Below are positions 1 through 10,079 of a stretch of DNA of 64,000 bases, in pieces. The notes below the pieces were generated by a model. The model made no database searches. It was not told the origin of the DNA and saw only the letters and a program-made list of their open reading frames with translations. The position numbers were made by a program, and so were the translations under genes. The number at the start of each line of letters is the position of its first letter. Positions within the stretch are counted from its first letter, which is position 1. The stretch lies in the NCBI RefSeq assembly GCF_020532725.1, contig NZ_JAJAVC010000003.1, forward strand, positions 744,001 through 808,000, read 5' to 3'. Source of the DNA: Methylobacillus arboreus. Lineage in GTDB: Bacteria; Pseudomonadota; Gammaproteobacteria; Burkholderiales; Methylophilaceae.

Positions 1-221
1 GCCAATACTGATCTTGGAACAGTAATTAATAAGCGACACCTATAAGCCAATTTAGTAATTAAGTCCTATGATAGTGCTCTAGTGGTTAAATTATTATCAG
101 TAGATGTCTGAATACGCTGTAAGATTTAAAACACAAGAAGGACGAATTAAAGGCTTCTTTGTTGTTTGCCTTTACTTCTGCTATACCTTGGGCGACTAAT
201 TTAAATTCGTGATTTAAACGG

Positions 222-572
222 TTAAAACAGGTCGATTCCGAATTTCTTAAGGACCAGAGCCGCTGCAACGACTGTGAGCATGGCGCCACCTACTGAAATT
301 GATAAGGCAGGCCAGAAATTGAAACGTTGATATAGGAACGGGAATAAAAGGAATAATGGCAATGACGGTAGAACAAACCAAAAAGTATAAAAAGCATGAT
401 TGCTGATTTTCTCTGCTGGCTGGCCTTCTACATGAAGCCATACGAGCGTAAGGATTGTAACCAGTGGTAAGGATGCTATAAAAGCGCCAAGCTGGTCACT
501 GCGCTTAGCTATCTCTGATACAGCGACGACAATGCCAGCGGTAATGAGGTATTTTGCAATTAAATATAGCAT
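222..572 (-). CDS. DUF3147-like small integral membrane protein
   Basis: A 116-residue protein, almost entirely hydrophobic, with about four predicted membrane segments. The reading begins MLYLIAKYLITAG and has SEIAKRS near the first loop and an FWFVLPSLPLFLLFPFL segment in the middle; this pattern resembles the DUF3147 family, whose function is unknown. The frame stays open upstream to 686, but those residues look non-coding, so I chose the ATG at 570-572. The Shine-Dalgarno is weak. It stands alone downstream of ppiD behind a terminator. Family assignment is from memory of the pattern only. Confidence 0.7.
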   Translation of the reverse strand: MLYLIAKYLITAGIVVAVSEIAKRSDQLGAFIASLPLVTILTLVWLHVEGQPAEKISNHAFYTFWFVLPSLPLFLLFPFLYQRFNFWPALSISVGGAMLTVVAAALVLKKFGIDLF

Positions 573-687
573 TTCTAAATGATAATCTTTTTTAAGTTGC
601 AAAACATGATCCAAGCTGACAAAAAATAGCTTCGGAGGATAGCCACCTGAATTTCGATATACAACGACCACTAGAGCTGCGACCAAT

Positions 688-723
688 AAAAAACCCTCGA
701 TATGAATTAATCGAGGGTTTTTG
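688..723 (-). terminator. Rho-independent terminator between ppiD and the DUF3147 gene
   Basis: A 12-bp inverted repeat (arms 689-700 and 711-722) with A and T tracts on its two sides, so it can work on either strand. It lies downstream of ppiD (minus strand). Confidence 0.8.
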
Positions 724-793
724 GTTTTTAGATATTTACATGATCGCAGCTTTTGCTGCCCTTATTTCATTCCATTTTAGATAGGGTTAAAGA

Positions 794-2686
794 TTAAGGA
801 TTTGCCTGGTCAGAATTCAATAATTGATTATTGACGGTAACCTTAGTCTTCTGCTTTAGTGAACTGATGTAAGCATGCCTGTATTCTGCTGCCAATGCCG
901 ACTGCAATTGCGCTTTAGCAGCACGTTGGTCTTCATCACTCTCTACCGAAAAGTTTATCGATGTCACCCTGGTTAGCAAATAACCATTGCGATCCGCCAC
1001 ACCATTGTAGGCTGGCAGATTGGCAGCATCGGCCTTGAATGCGGTGGAAACTGACAAATCTGTAAGGCTTTGAGGATTACGGCGATCAACGGTCACAGGT
1101 TCGGTCCAAGTCAATGCGGTTGCTTTGCCTGCGCGCAAGTCAGCAAGTGCCGCCTCGCCTTTCTCACGCGCTAGCTTGGCAGCCTTTTCCTGCTTCAGGA
1201 AATCTTCAATCCCTGCCTTTACCTCTTCAAAAGAACGAGCGGTTGCAGGTTTATGCTCAGCGACTCTCGCGGAAATCAGGTTGTTCGGTGAAACCTCAAC
1301 TGCTTCAGTATTGCGTTTTTCCTTCAGCACTTCATCGCTGAATACAATATCCATCAGCCTATCGTTCTTGAAGAACTTAGCACCATCGTCATGACTCAGC
1401 CAGCCACTGGTTTGAACCTGCAGGCCAAACTCCTTGGCCACTGGTTCCAGGCTGTCAGCCTGCTCATATACCATATTGCTGAAGTTTTCCGCCTGCTCAG
1501 AGAACTTGGCTAATGCCTTCTGGTACATCAACTCGGCACGAATCTGCCCCTGAACGGCTTCAAACGATTGACCACTGCCCTGGATCTCGGTCAGCTTGAT
1601 GATGTGATAACCAAAGTCGGTTTCAACCAGGTCGCTGATTGTGCCAGGTTTCATCGAGAATACCGCATCCTCAAAAGGCTTGACCATGGCGCCAGGGCCA
1701 AACGAGCCAAGATCCCCACCCTTGTCCTTGGAACCTGGGTCTTGTGAATATTGTTGGGCAAGTTGTTCAAACTGATCTGGATTTTTTTTAACCTGCGCCA
1801 GCACCTCCTCAGCTTTTGCCTTGGCTTGTTGTTTGGTTTCTGGCGTCGGACTCACCCCAAAACTGATGAGAATATGGCTCGCACGGCGCTGTTCATCTCC
1901 CTGGAACTGCGCAGCATTCTGGGCATAATAATCCCGTGCTTCCTGCTCAGTTACTTGCTGGCTGGCAATCAAACCATTGGCTGACAGCAACACGAATTCA
2001 AGCTTGACCTGCTCTGGTACCTTAAACCTGTCCTGATGCTCGGCGTAATAAGCTTTGACCTCGTCTTCAGTGACCTTAACCTGGGGAATAAAATCAGCGG
2101 TCTTGAACTCGGCCACACTCACTTCACGCGATTGATGCTCTATTTTGATAGTATTGTTAGCAACACCGTTGGGGACAAATGCCAGCGCAGACAATCCTTC
2201 ACGTGCCTGCATGCTGAGAAGGTCGCCACGCACTTCATTTTCAAACTGGGAAGGCGTACGGCGGCGTTCTGTCAGGAACTGATCGTACAGCTCTTGTGAA
2301 AATTTTCCATCCTGGTGAAATGACTCTTCTCCAGTGATATAGTGGGAAAGCTGCTCATCACTCACTACAAAGTTGGCACGCTTGATCTCGGCAGCCAACA
2401 GTTTGCCTTCGACCAGATGATCAATCACTGCCTGCTTGAGTTCAGGGCCATCAATCACGGACTGGTCAACCTTGCCCTCACTTTGCAAACGGTTGCGTAG
2501 ATTTTGCAAGGCATTCCCGTACTCTTGTACCGTAATAGAGTCACCACCCACCTTGGCAACAGCAACGCTGGAACCTGCATCACGCAAATAACTGTCAACA
2601 CCTACCAATGCAAATGGGATGGTGATGGCTGCAAGAATCACCTTGGCCAGCCACCCTTTGGAACGATCACGTATTGCTTCCAACAT
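794..2686 (-). CDS. ppiD: PpiD-type periplasmic chaperone / parvulin-like peptidyl-prolyl isomerase
   Basis: A 630-residue protein, the usual PpiD length. A single N-terminal membrane anchor at about residues 12-33 should leave the rest in the periplasm. A SurA-like N-terminal chaperone region follows, then one parvulin domain at about residues 265-365 (RRASHILIS, GGDLGSFGPGAM, FGYHIIKL), then a long C-terminal chaperone-like part. PpiD helps outer-membrane and secreted proteins fold at the Sec translocon exit. The ATG at 2684-2686 has GAAGG at good spacing. It closes the tig-clpP-clpX-lon-hupB-ppiD block, an order also known in gamma-proteobacteria. Confidence 0.93.
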   Translation of the reverse strand: MLEAIRDRSKGWLAKVILAAITIPFALVGVDSYLRDAGSSVAVAKVGGDSITVQEYGNALQNLRNRLQSEGKVDQSVIDGPELKQAVIDHLVEGKLLAAEIKRANFVVSDEQLSHYITGEESFHQDGKFSQELYDQFLTERRRTPSQFENEVRGDLLSMQAREGLSALAFVPNGVANNTIKIEHQSREVSVAEFKTADFIPQVKVTEDEVKAYYAEHQDRFKVPEQVKLEFVLLSANGLIASQQVTEQEARDYYAQNAAQFQGDEQRRASHILISFGVSPTPETKQQAKAKAEEVLAQVKKNPDQFEQLAQQYSQDPGSKDKGGDLGSFGPGAMVKPFEDAVFSMKPGTISDLVETDFGYHIIKLTEIQGSGQSFEAVQGQIRAELMYQKALAKFSEQAENFSNMVYEQADSLEPVAKEFGLQVQTSGWLSHDDGAKFFKNDRLMDIVFSDEVLKEKRNTEAVEVSPNNLISARVAEHKPATARSFEEVKAGIEDFLKQEKAAKLAREKGEAALADLRAGKATALTWTEPVTVDRRNPQSLTDLSVSTAFKADAANLPAYNGVADRNGYLLTRVTSINFSVESDEDQRAAKAQLQSALAAEYRHAYISSLKQKTKVTVNNQLLNSDQANP

Positions 2687-2867
2687 AACGATATGCCTTC
2701 TTTATTTTCAATCTTTTGAAATAATCAGCCTGGATCCAGACAGACTGGTAAACCTAACTCTTGAATATACCACACAAGCTTGTGCAAGGCATGCCTGACG
2801 AAGGTCAAGGCAAGGAAGAGGGGCGAGGAATTTGGCAGGAGACCTTGCAGACGTGATGCTTTAAAGT

Positions 2868-2896
2868 AAAAAAGCGAACCCTAAGGTTCGCTTTTT
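2868..2896 (-). terminator. Terminator after the tRNA pair
   Basis: Hairpin with 7-bp GC-rich arms (2874-2880 and 2885-2891), a 4-nt loop, and A/T tracts on both sides. On the minus strand it follows tRNA-Asp directly. Confidence 0.8.
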
Positions 2897-2898
2897 CT

Positions 2899-2975
2899 TG
2901 GCGGAGCGGACGGGGCTCGAACCCGCGACCCCCGGCGTGACAGGCCGGTATTCTAACCAACTGAACTACCGCTCC
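2899..2975 (-). tRNA. tRNA-Asp (GTC)
   Basis: 77 nt on the minus strand including an encoded CCA end. The acceptor begins GGAGCGG and pairs with CCGCTCC. The anticodon loop CTGTCAC centres on GTC, and the T arm reads GGTTCGAGCC. Confidence 0.97.
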
Positions 2976-3024
2976 TTGACTTCGCGTTGCTTTCTCCAAA
3001 ACTCAACGACTTTTCGATGGCTAA

Positions 3025-3100
3025 TGGTGGGTGCTGACGGGGTCGAACCGCCGACATTCGCCTTGTAAGGGCGACGCTCTACCAACTGAGCTAAGCACCC
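3025..3100 (-). tRNA. tRNA-Val (TAC)
   Basis: 76 nt on the minus strand including an encoded CCA. Acceptor GGGTGCT pairs with AGCACCC, the D arm is TTAGCTCAGTTGG, and the anticodon loop CTTACAA gives TAC. It lies between hupB and tRNA-Asp, probably in one transcript. Confidence 0.97.
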
Positions 3101-3120
3101 GTCCTAACCAACGAAGACCG

Positions 3121-3396
3121 CTAGTTTACAGCATCCTTGAGCGCTTTGCCAGCCCTAAATTTGGGAGAATTGGCAGCCTTGATCTTGATTGTGGCACCAG
3201 TGCGAGGATTGCGGCCATTACGTGCTGCGCGTTTACCAACATAGAAGGTACCAAAACCGATCAGGGTAACAGGATCGCCCTTTTTCAATGCTTTGGTAAT
3301 TGCAGCGGTGGTTGCATCCAAAGAACGGCCAGCAGCAGCTTTGGACAGACCAGCAGATTTAGCGATTTGCTCAATCAATTCAGACTTGTTTGCCAT
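3121..3396 (-). CDS. hupB: DNA-binding protein HU
   Basis: A 91-residue histone-like protein, the normal HU length. It begins [20 protein letters not shown] and carries the beta-arm signature [18 protein letters not shown], which inserts into the DNA minor groove. HU dimers bend and compact DNA. The ATG at 3394-3396 is preceded by AAAGGGGA. The frame runs open 18 codons further upstream, but HU proteins never start there. It sits just downstream of lon and has its own strong promoter (see 3453-3482). Confidence 0.97.
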   Translation of the reverse strand: MANKSELIEQIAKSAGLSKAAAGRSLDATTAAITKALKKGDPVTLIGFGTFYVGKRAARNGRNPRTGATIKIKAANSPKFRAGKALKDAVN

Positions 3397-3452
3397 GTAA
3401 ATCCCCTTTCGACGTTGTTTAAAAACAGGTGCGAAAAGACCCTGTGCCATGC

Positions 3453-3482
3453 TTTATATCAAGCGGGAAAAGGCCATGTCAA
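3453..3482 (-). promoter_or_regulatory. Sigma-70 promoter of hupB embedded in a hairpin
   Basis: On the minus strand a perfect -35 hexamer TTGACA (3477-3482) is followed after 18 bases by TATAAA (3453-3458). The start of transcription would fall near 3446, about 50 bases before the hupB ATG. The spacer and -35 box lie within a 15-bp inverted repeat with arms 3459-3473 and 3484-3498. Confidence 0.75.
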
Positions 3483-3498
3483 GCCTTTTCCCGCTTGA
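3459..3498. repeat. 15-bp perfect inverted repeat between lon and hupB
   Basis: Arms 3459-3473 and 3484-3498 pair perfectly around a 10-nt loop. No T tract follows on either strand, so a simple intrinsic terminator for lon is doubtful. It overlaps the hupB promoter. Confidence 0.8.
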
Positions 3499-3514
3499 TT
3501 TACAATGCAATGGC

Positions 3515-5950
3515 TCAGTGTTTGGTCACGGATGAGGACTTACTGGTTTTACCCTTGGGCTTGACCTCAGTCACTGGAACATCGGTATCAGCTGACTCAG
3601 GGATGCGTTCAAGCGCCAATTTGAGCACCTCGTCGATCCACTTGACCGGGTGGATATCCAGGTGATTCTTGATATTGGCAGGGATATCACTCAGATCCTT
3701 GACGTTTTGTTCCGGGATCAACACGGTTTTGATACCGCCGCGATGGGCAGCCAGGAGCTTCTCCTTCAGGCCACCAATCGGCAGCACTTCGCCGCGCAAG
3801 GTAATCTCGCCAGTCATTGCCACATCCGCGCGTACCGGTATATTGCTCAAGACCGATACCAATGCCGTCGAAATTGCAATCCCGGCACTTGGGCCATCCT
3901 TGGGTGTCGCACCCTCGGGCAAGTGAATGTGAATATCATTCTTTTCGTAAAAGTCCTCAGAAAACCCTAAGCGTTTAGCACGGCTACGCACCACACTCAT
4001 GGCTGCCTGAATGGATTCCTGCATCACTTCGCCCAGCTTGCCAGTGGTAATGACTTTGCCCTTGCCTGGTAGCAATACCGATTCAATGGTCAGCAATTCA
4101 CCGCCAACCTCGGTCCAGGCAAGGCCAGTCACCTGCCCTACCTGGTTTTCCTTGGCTGCAACACCGTAATCGAAGCGTTGTACTCCCAGGTATTTCTCCA
4201 GGTTTCTGGGGGTAACGGTAATCTTGCGCGCAGCACTGCCCGTCTTGGGCTTGAGTGTCAGAATTTCCTTGACGACCTTGCGGCAAATCTTGGAAATTTC
4301 GCGATCCAGGCTACGTACGCCAGCCTCACGCGTGTAATAGCGCACGACATCGCGGATGGTAGCCTCGGAGATGCTGATCTCATTTTCCTTGAGCCCATGC
4401 GTCTGCAATTGCTTCGGCAGCAGGTAGCGCATGGCGATATTCACCTTTTCGTCCTCGGTGTAGCCCGCAACGCGGATCACTTCCATACGGTCAAGCAACG
4501 GCCCGGGAATATTCAGCGAGTTGGCCGTGGCAACGAACATCACGTCGGACAAGTCATATTCGACTTCCACGTAATGATCGACAAAAGTATGGTTCTGCTC
4601 GGGGTCTAGCACCTCAAGCAAGGCCGAGGACGGGTCGCCACGAAAGTCCTGCCCCATCTTGTCTACTTCATCCAGCAAAAAGAGAGGATTTTTGACGCCA
4701 ACCTTGGTCATGCTCTGCAAAATCTTGCCCGGCATGGAGCCAATATAAGTGCGACGATGGCCACGAATCTCGGATTCATCGCGCACACCACCCAGGGCAA
4801 CGCGGACGAACTTGCGATTCACTGCCTTGGCAATGCTTTGCCCCAGCGATGTCTTACCGACACCAGGAGGGCCAACCAGGCACAAAATAGGCGCTTTCAG
4901 CTTGTCTACACGCTGCTGTACAGCGAGATACTCAACAATACGTTCCTTGACCTTCTCCAGGCCATAATGGTCCGCATCCAGAATATCCTCAGCGATCCCG
5001 AGATCGCGGCTGATCTTGGTCTTTTTCTTCCATGGCAGGCCTACCAGGGTCTCGATATAGTTACGCACCACAGTGGCCTCAGCCGACATCGGTGACATCA
5101 TCTTAAGCTTCTTCAGCTCGGCATTAGCCTTGGTGAGCGCATCTTTCGGCATGCGCGCGTCGGCAATGCGTTTTTCCAGCTCGTCGATATCGGCATTCTC
5201 ATCCTGCTCGCCAAGTTCCTTCTGGATTGCCTTGACCTGCTCGTTGAGGTAATACTCGCGCTGGCTCTTCTCCATCTGCCGCTTGACGCGGCCGCGGATA
5301 CGCTTTTCTACCTGCAGGATGTCGATTTCTGATTCAAGCAGGCTCAGCAAATGCTCCAGGCGTTCTGAAACACTGAACATTTCCAGGATCTTCTGCTTTT
5401 CCTCAAGCTTTAATGTCAGGTGTGCAGTAATGGTGTCCGCCAGCCGGCCTGCATCGTCAATCGTTGCAAGCGAAGTCAGGATTTCAGGCGGGATCTTTTT
5501 ATTGAGTTTGACGTACTGGTCAAACTGGGTGAATACCGTACGCATCAGTGCCTGGGTCTGGCTATCATCGCCCGCGGGGCTTTCAATCTTTTCTGTCCTG
5601 GCAGCAAAGCATTCCTGAGTTTCAACAAACTCAAGCACCCTGACCCGATGCAAGCCTTCCACCAACACCTTAACGGTACCATCCGGCAGTTTGAGCATCT
5701 GCAGCACGGTAGCGACCGTGCCGACGTCATAAAGGTCGTCAGCATCTGGCTCATCCTTGTTGGGTGACCTCTGCGCCACGAGCAGGATCTGCTTATCCTG
5801 CTCCGAGGCAAGCTCCAATGCTTTTACCGATTTTTCGCGGCCGACAAACAATGGGATGACAAGATGAGGGTATACCACTACATCGCGTAGCGGCAACAAG
5901 GGTAGCAATCCAGATTCTATGGAGAAAGCCGGTAATGTTTGTTCTGTCAT
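3515..5950 (-). CDS. lon: ATP-dependent protease Lon
   Basis: An 811-residue LonA-type cytoplasmic protease, close to the E. coli length. The N-terminal substrate-binding domain covers about residues 12-205, followed by a coiled-coil segment. The AAA+ module has a Walker A motif GPPGVGKTS at about 359-367. The C-terminal peptidase domain has the catalytic serine in KDGPSAG (about 683) and the lysine in GGLKEKLL (about 726). Lon degrades misfolded and regulatory proteins. The ATG at 5948-5950 has GAAAG upstream. A heat-shock promoter lies 57-82 bases upstream. The last 30 residues are charged and serine/lysine-rich. Confidence 0.98.
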   Translation of the reverse strand: MTEQTLPAFSIESGLLPLLPLRDVVVYPHLVIPLFVGREKSVKALELASEQDKQILLVAQRSPNKDEPDADDLYDVGTVATVLQMLKLPDGTVKVLVEGLHRVRVLEFVETQECFAARTEKIESPAGDDSQTQALMRTVFTQFDQYVKLNKKIPPEILTSLATIDDAGRLADTITAHLTLKLEEKQKILEMFSVSERLEHLLSLLESEIDILQVEKRIRGRVKRQMEKSQREYYLNEQVKAIQKELGEQDENADIDELEKRIADARMPKDALTKANAELKKLKMMSPMSAEATVVRNYIETLVGLPWKKKTKISRDLGIAEDILDADHYGLEKVKERIVEYLAVQQRVDKLKAPILCLVGPPGVGKTSLGQSIAKAVNRKFVRVALGGVRDESEIRGHRRTYIGSMPGKILQSMTKVGVKNPLFLLDEVDKMGQDFRGDPSSALLEVLDPEQNHTFVDHYVEVEYDLSDVMFVATANSLNIPGPLLDRMEVIRVAGYTEDEKVNIAMRYLLPKQLQTHGLKENEISISEATIRDVVRYYTREAGVRSLDREISKICRKVVKEILTLKPKTGSAARKITVTPRNLEKYLGVQRFDYGVAAKENQVGQVTGLAWTEVGGELLTIESVLLPGKGKVITTGKLGEVMQESIQAAMSVVRSRAKRLGFSEDFYEKNDIHIHLPEGATPKDGPSAGIAISTALVSVLSNIPVRADVAMTGEITLRGEVLPIGGLKEKLLAAHRGGIKTVLIPEQNVKDLSDIPANIKNHLDIHPVKWIDEVLKLALERIPESADTDVPVTEVKPKGKTSKSSSVTKH

Positions 5951-6006
5951 GGGGCACTTTCAATGTTGACAGCAGCAGGGCAACATGCCGAACGCTTTAT
6001 ACATCT

Positions 6007-6032
6007 ATGGGGACATGCACCGGCACTTCAAG
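6007..6032 (-). promoter_or_regulatory. Heat-shock (sigma-32) promoter of lon
   Basis: On the minus strand CTTGAA (6027-6032) and CCCCAT (6007-6012) are separated by 14 bases. This matches the sigma-32 consensus CTTGAAA-N11-15-CCCCATNT closely. Transcription would begin near 5999, giving a leader of about 50 nt before the lon ATG. Confidence 0.75.
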
Positions 6033-6053
6033 TGCCAGCACTTAAATTTTCAC

Positions 6054-6078
6054 ATAAAAAAGGCTGCAGAGCAGCCTT
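6054..6078 (-). terminator. Rho-independent terminator after clpX
   Basis: Hairpin with 8-bp arms AAGGCTGC / GCAGCCTT (6060-6067 and 6071-6078) and a 3-nt loop, followed on the minus strand by a T tract at 6054-6059. Confidence 0.85.
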
Positions 6079-6088
6079 GTAGTTTTAG

Positions 6089-7360
6089 CTAGCTTGCGGT
6101 TTCAAGCCGAGGCTCATCCGCATAAATCAGGATTGGAGGGGAGTCGCCTTTAATCACGCCTTCATCTACCACCACCTTGCTCAAGTTGGCAAGGGATGGC
6201 AAATCGTACATGATCTCAAGCAGCGCATGCTCCATGATTGACCGTAAGCCGCGGGCACCTGTCTTGCGCTCCAGCGCTTTTTTCGCGATAAGCTGCAGTG
6301 CAGATTCCCTGAACTCAAGATCAACGCCTTCCATCTTGAACAGTTTGGTATATTGTTTGGTCAGCGCATTCCTGGGCTCAACCAGAATAGTGACCAATGC
6401 TGCTTCATCCAGTGATTCCAGGGTAGCTATCGCAGGCAAGCGGCCGACAAATTCCGGGATCAAGCCAAACTTGATCAAGTCTTCGGGCTCAACCTCGCGC
6501 AGGACTTCACCGATGGCACGAGCGTCTTCCTTGCTTTTCACCTCGGCCCCAAACCCTATACCACCCTTCTCGGAACGGCGGCGGATTACCTTTTCCAGAC
6601 CATCGAATGCGCCACCGCAAATGAATAGAATATTGGTGGTATCTAGCTGTACAAACTCCTGGTTGGGATGCTTGCGACCACCTTGTGGCGGCACCGAAGC
6701 AACCGTACCTTCGATCAGCTTGAGCAAGGCCTGTTGCACGCCTTCCCCTGATACGTCGCGGGTAATGGACGGGTTGTCGGACTTGCGCGAAATCTTGTCG
6801 ATTTCATCGATATAGACAATGCCGCGCTGGGCTTTTTCTACGTCGTAATCACACTTCTGCAGCAGTTTCTGCATAATGTTCTCGACATCCTCGCCAACAT
6901 AACCCGCTTCGGTCAAGGTCGTGGCGTCCGCCATGACGAAAGGCACATCCAGCAAGCGAGCTAGCGTTTGTGCCAGCAAGGTCTTTCCAGAGCCGGTAGG
7001 ACCAATCACCAGAATATTGCTCTTGGCAATCTCGACATCGTCCTTTTGGGTAGTACTGCCCTGCTCCAAGCGCTTGTAGTGGTTATAGACCGCAACGGCC
7101 AGGTTCTTCTTGGCCTGGGTCTGGCCGATCACATACTGGTCGAGGATGGCGCAAATTTCCTTTGGAGTCGGCAGCTTGCCACTCTTGGGTTTGAGACCAT
7201 TCTCATCCTGAATTTCTTCACGGATGATATCGTTGCACAGGTCAACGCACTCATCGCAGATAAAAACGGATGGGCCAGCAATCAGCTTACGCACTTCATG
7301 CTGGCTTTTGCCGCAAAACGAGCAATAGAGTAATTTTTCGCCCTCGGCTTTTGTCGTCAT
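6089..7360 (-). CDS. clpX: ATP-dependent unfoldase ClpX
   Basis: 423 residues, the normal length. The N-terminal zinc-binding domain uses CSFCGKSQ and CDECV for substrate and adaptor binding. The AAA+ domain follows, with Walker A GPTGSGKT at about residue 118, Walker B YIDEIDKI and the [27 protein letters not shown] stretch. ClpX unfolds tagged proteins and feeds them to ClpP, whose gene lies just upstream. The reading could extend one TTG codon, but the ATG at 7358-7360 with AGGA eight bases upstream is the likely start. Confidence 0.98.
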   Translation of the reverse strand: MTTKAEGEKLLYCSFCGKSQHEVRKLIAGPSVFICDECVDLCNDIIREEIQDENGLKPKSGKLPTPKEICAILDQYVIGQTQAKKNLAVAVYNHYKRLEQGSTTQKDDVEIAKSNILVIGPTGSGKTLLAQTLARLLDVPFVMADATTLTEAGYVGEDVENIMQKLLQKCDYDVEKAQRGIVYIDEIDKISRKSDNPSITRDVSGEGVQQALLKLIEGTVASVPPQGGRKHPNQEFVQLDTTNILFICGGAFDGLEKVIRRRSEKGGIGFGAEVKSKEDARAIGEVLREVEPEDLIKFGLIPEFVGRLPAIATLESLDEAALVTILVEPRNALTKQYTKLFKMEGVDLEFRESALQLIAKKALERKTGARGLRSIMEHALLEIMYDLPSLANLSKVVVDEGVIKGDSPPILIYADEPRLETAS

Positions 7361-7398
7361 CAAACTATCCTAAAAATAAACTAAATATTGCCACTATC

Positions 7399-8040
7399 TT
7401 ATGCAGCATCTGACCGGCTGGCAATAAGCTTGTCGACCAGGCCATAGGCTACGGACTGCTCCGCACTCATAAAGTTGTCGCGGTCGGTGTCGTGGGCAAT
7501 CTTCTCCACAGGCTGGCCGGTGTGGTGGGCCAGAATCAGGTTCAACTTCTCACGCAGGAAAAGGATTTCCTTGGCATGGATTTCAATATCGGAAGCCTGC
7601 CCCTGGAAGCCACCCAATGGCTGGTGAATCATGACGCGCGAGTTAGGCAGACAGAAACGCTTGCCCTTTGCGCCGGCTGTGAGCAATAACGCCCCCATGC
7701 TGGCAGCCTGCCCCACACACAAGGTGCTGACATCGGGCTTGATGAACTGCATGGTATCGTAAATACCCATGCCAGCAGTCACTGATCCGCCGGGCGAGTT
7801 GATATAGAAGTAGATATCCTTGTCCGGGTTTTCCGCCTCCAGGAACAAGAGCTGGGCAACCACCAAGTTGGCAGTCGTATCATTTACTGGGCCAACCAGA
7901 AAAATGATACGCTCTTTCAGCAAGCGCGAATAAATATCATAGGAACGCTCACCGCGGCCGCTTTGCTCGACGACCATGGGGATATATCCCAGGCCGTGGG
8001 CTTCAAACTGGCTTTGTGCAGTTGCAGGATGATGAATCAT
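7399..8040 (-). CDS. clpP: ATP-dependent Clp protease proteolytic subunit ClpP
   Basis: A 213-residue serine peptidase that forms the 14-mer degradation chamber used by ClpX. The catalytic serine is in [11 protein letters not shown] (about residue 113) and the histidine in [10 protein letters not shown] (about 138); the third residue lies in the DTDRDNFM region. The N-terminal segment before [25 protein letters not shown] is a short propeptide-like stretch. Its ATG overlaps the stop codon of tig by one base (TAATG), so translation is probably coupled. Confidence 0.98.
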   Translation of the reverse strand: MIHHPATAQSQFEAHGLGYIPMVVEQSGRGERSYDIYSRLLKERIIFLVGPVNDTTANLVVAQLLFLEAENPDKDIYFYINSPGGSVTAGMGIYDTMQFIKPDVSTLCVGQAASMGALLLTAGAKGKRFCLPNSRVMIHQPLGGFQGQASDIEIHAKEILFLREKLNLILAHHTGQPVEKIAHDTDRDNFMSAEQSVAYGLVDKLIASRSDAA

Positions 8041-9344
8041 TAGTTATTTCCCATCAGGTCGTCAAACTTCACTTTCTTGTCAGTCACTTTTGCGGATTTG
8101 AGTACCCACTCAACGACATTCTCTTCTGTCGCCAAAGCCGCAGGCTCATCCAGGCGTTTGGTATCTGCATAGTACCAAGTCACGACGTCATTCGGACGCT
8201 CAAAGCTTTGTGCAAAAATATCTACCATGGCACGTACCTGGTCAGCATTGGCTTGGAGATCATTTGCGTTAACCACTTCGGAAAGTACCAGACGCAGGCT
8301 TGCATTACGCTTGGCCTGCTCCTCGAACAAGGCAGGCTCCAGGTTGACATTCGCCAGATCGACACCGCGCTGCTCCAGGTTCTTTTGCGCGCTTTGGATC
8401 AAACGTCCAATTTCTGCATTGATAAATGCCTTGGGCACTTCCAGTTTGGTATTGTCCAGCAATGCCTGGAATGCTTGCTCCTTTAGCTTGGCACGCACAC
8501 GTTTTTCCACTTCCTGCTTCAGGCTGGCAGTGATTTCTTCACGCATTTTTTCCACATCACCATCATCCACACCAAGGCTGCGAGCGAAGTCAGCATCAAA
8601 CTCTGGCAGCTTTGCCTGTTCGACAGAGTTGAAGGTCACATCGTAACTCACGGTCTTGCCAGCCAGTTGCTCTGGCTTGTGGTCTTCAGGGTAGGCGATT
8701 TCAAATACCTTGTTGCTGCCTGCCTTATTGCCGGACAGCTCGCTCTCAAACGCAGGGAAACGGCCGCCTTCGCCAATGACGAGATCGAGACCACTCTCGT
8801 TCGTGCGTTCGACTTCCTTGCCGTCGATAGAGGCAATCAGGCTGATATTGATCTTGTCGCCTTTCTTGGAGGCGCGTTTGACTGGCTCGAATGTGGCACG
8901 CTGGCGCAGTAGAACATCAATCGTCTTTTTGACTTCGGCTTCACCTACTTCAAGTGCTGGGCGCTCAATCTTGATCTTGGAAATGTCACCAACCTTGATT
9001 TCAGGGAAGATTTCAAATGTGGCGATGTACTCAATCTTTTCATCAGCCTCGGCATAAGGCTTGTGCTCAATATTGGGGTAACCAGCCACACGCAGTTTAT
9101 TTTGCTCAACAGCGTCACTGAAACTGCGTTCTACCGCATCCGAAAGCACTTCGTTGCGCACCTGGGCGCCGTATTGTTGGCGCACAATGTTCAATGGCAC
9201 CTTGCCAGGACGAAAACCGGGCATCTTTGCAGTACGTGCCAGACGGTTGATACGCTCATTTACTTCAGATTCCAGTGGTTGTACTGGTACCGAAACCGTC
9301 ATCCTGCGCTCAAGATTGCTGATGGTCTCAACGGTCGCTTGCAT
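8040..9344 (-). CDS. tig: Trigger factor, ribosome-associated chaperone
   Basis: 434 residues, typical length. The N-terminal ribosome-binding domain contains a GFRPGKVP signature (about residues 44-51), which contacts the ribosomal exit tunnel protein uL23. An FKBP-type isomerase domain covers about residues 150-245, and a helical C-terminal chaperone domain follows. It shields nascent chains in the cytoplasm and has prolyl isomerase activity. The start ATG has AAGGAA about nine bases upstream. It is the first gene of tig-clpP-clpX. Confidence 0.97.
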   Translation of the reverse strand: MQATVETISNLERRMTVSVPVQPLESEVNERINRLARTAKMPGFRPGKVPLNIVRQQYGAQVRNEVLSDAVERSFSDAVEQNKLRVAGYPNIEHKPYAEADEKIEYIATFEIFPEIKVGDISKIKIERPALEVGEAEVKKTIDVLLRQRATFEPVKRASKKGDKINISLIASIDGKEVERTNESGLDLVIGEGGRFPAFESELSGNKAGSNKVFEIAYPEDHKPEQLAGKTVSYDVTFNSVEQAKLPEFDADFARSLGVDDGDVEKMREEITASLKQEVEKRVRAKLKEQAFQALLDNTKLEVPKAFINAEIGRLIQSAQKNLEQRGVDLANVNLEPALFEEQAKRNASLRLVLSEVVNANDLQANADQVRAMVDIFAQSFERPNDVVTWYYADTKRLDEPAALATEENVVEWVLKSAKVTDKKVKFDDLMGNN

Positions 9345-9640
9345 CTACTGTATTCCTTAAATCGAGATTTTGATAAAGCGCATCACACCGATGAGTCGGC
9401 ACTCACGCAAATCAAGTTATTGAAAATTAACCAATTGCAAAACCAAATCCGGTTTTACGCCAGCATTCTATTCAACCTTATCCATTAATGGACCAAGGTT
9501 GGACATGAATATTAGCTGGAGATTCTAGCATAGGTGACTATAAAAAATAATGCCGGGAGAAAAGCCTGGGGAATCAGTGAGAAAGTAAGGGGAAGCAAGT
9601 GCTCAATGGGCCAATATGAAAGAAGTAGTTGCCAGAATTG
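9345..9640. other. Gene-free stretch upstream of tig
   Basis: About 300 bases with no plausible ORF, tRNA or hairpin of note. It must carry the tig promoter on the minus strand, but I could not fix a convincing -35/-10 pair; a TAGAAT hexamer near 9475 is the best -10 candidate seen. No sigma-32 match as good as that of lon was found. Confidence 0.5.
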
Positions 9641-9673
9641 AAAAATAAAGGGGTTGCTTGTAAGTCAACCCCT
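9641..9673 (-). terminator. Terminator after the cold-shock gene
   Basis: Hairpin with 8-bp arms AGGGGTTG / CAACCCCT (9649-9656 and 9666-9673). On the minus strand it is followed by a T-rich tract at 9641-9647. Confidence 0.75.
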
Positions 9674-9687
9674 AGATCCTAGATTGA

Positions 9688-9891
9688 TCAGGCCTTCTGG
9701 ATATTGGAGGCTTGTTTCCCCTTGGCTGTTTGAGTAATTTCAAATTGCACCCTGTCGTTTTCTTTCAGGCTTTTATAGCCGGGTGTCTGAATTTCCGAAA
9801 AATGCGCAAACAAGTCATCTCCGCCTTCATCTGGCGAGATAAATCCGAATCCTTTTGCATCATTGAACCATTTAACTGTACCAAGTGCCAT
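9688..9891 (-). CDS. Cold-shock domain protein (CspA family)
   Basis: A 67-residue single cold-shock domain. The RNA-binding motifs KGFGFIS and DLFAHFS (RNP1 and RNP2) are both present, after the standard [11 protein letters not shown] opening. Such proteins melt RNA secondary structure and may act as transcription antiterminators. GGGAG lies eight bases before the ATG. It is monocistronic, with a terminator behind it. Which Csp paralogue it corresponds to cannot be told from sequence alone. Confidence 0.96.
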   Translation of the reverse strand: MALGTVKWFNDAKGFGFISPDEGGDDLFAHFSEIQTPGYKSLKENDRVQFEITQTAKGKQASNIQKA

Positions 9892-10023
9892 GTCACATCT
9901 CCCAAATAAATGAATCTCTAAATAACAAGTCCAACTGTCACGATTGCATGCTAAAACAGTAGGTTTGCTATAGAAGATAAGAGATGGCTGAAAATACTGT
10001 AAGAACTTTCCGACAGAGGCATA

Positions 10024-10057
10024 AACACCAAGCGCCGCATATGCGGCGCTTGGTGTT
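10024..10057 (-). terminator. 34-bp perfect palindrome downstream of the MscS-like gene
   Basis: The 34 bases form a perfect palindrome centred between 10040 and 10041, with no spacer. On the minus strand it ends in TTTAT. It probably acts as a terminator for the gene ending at 10080, although the U tract is short. Confidence 0.6.
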
Positions 10058-10079
10058 CAAATAATAGTCGCTCAATGTA

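Noticed and set aside
86-289. 67-codon frame at the start of the window
   Set aside because: Overlaps the 3' end of the DUF3147 gene in another frame, with no ribosome site or known motif.
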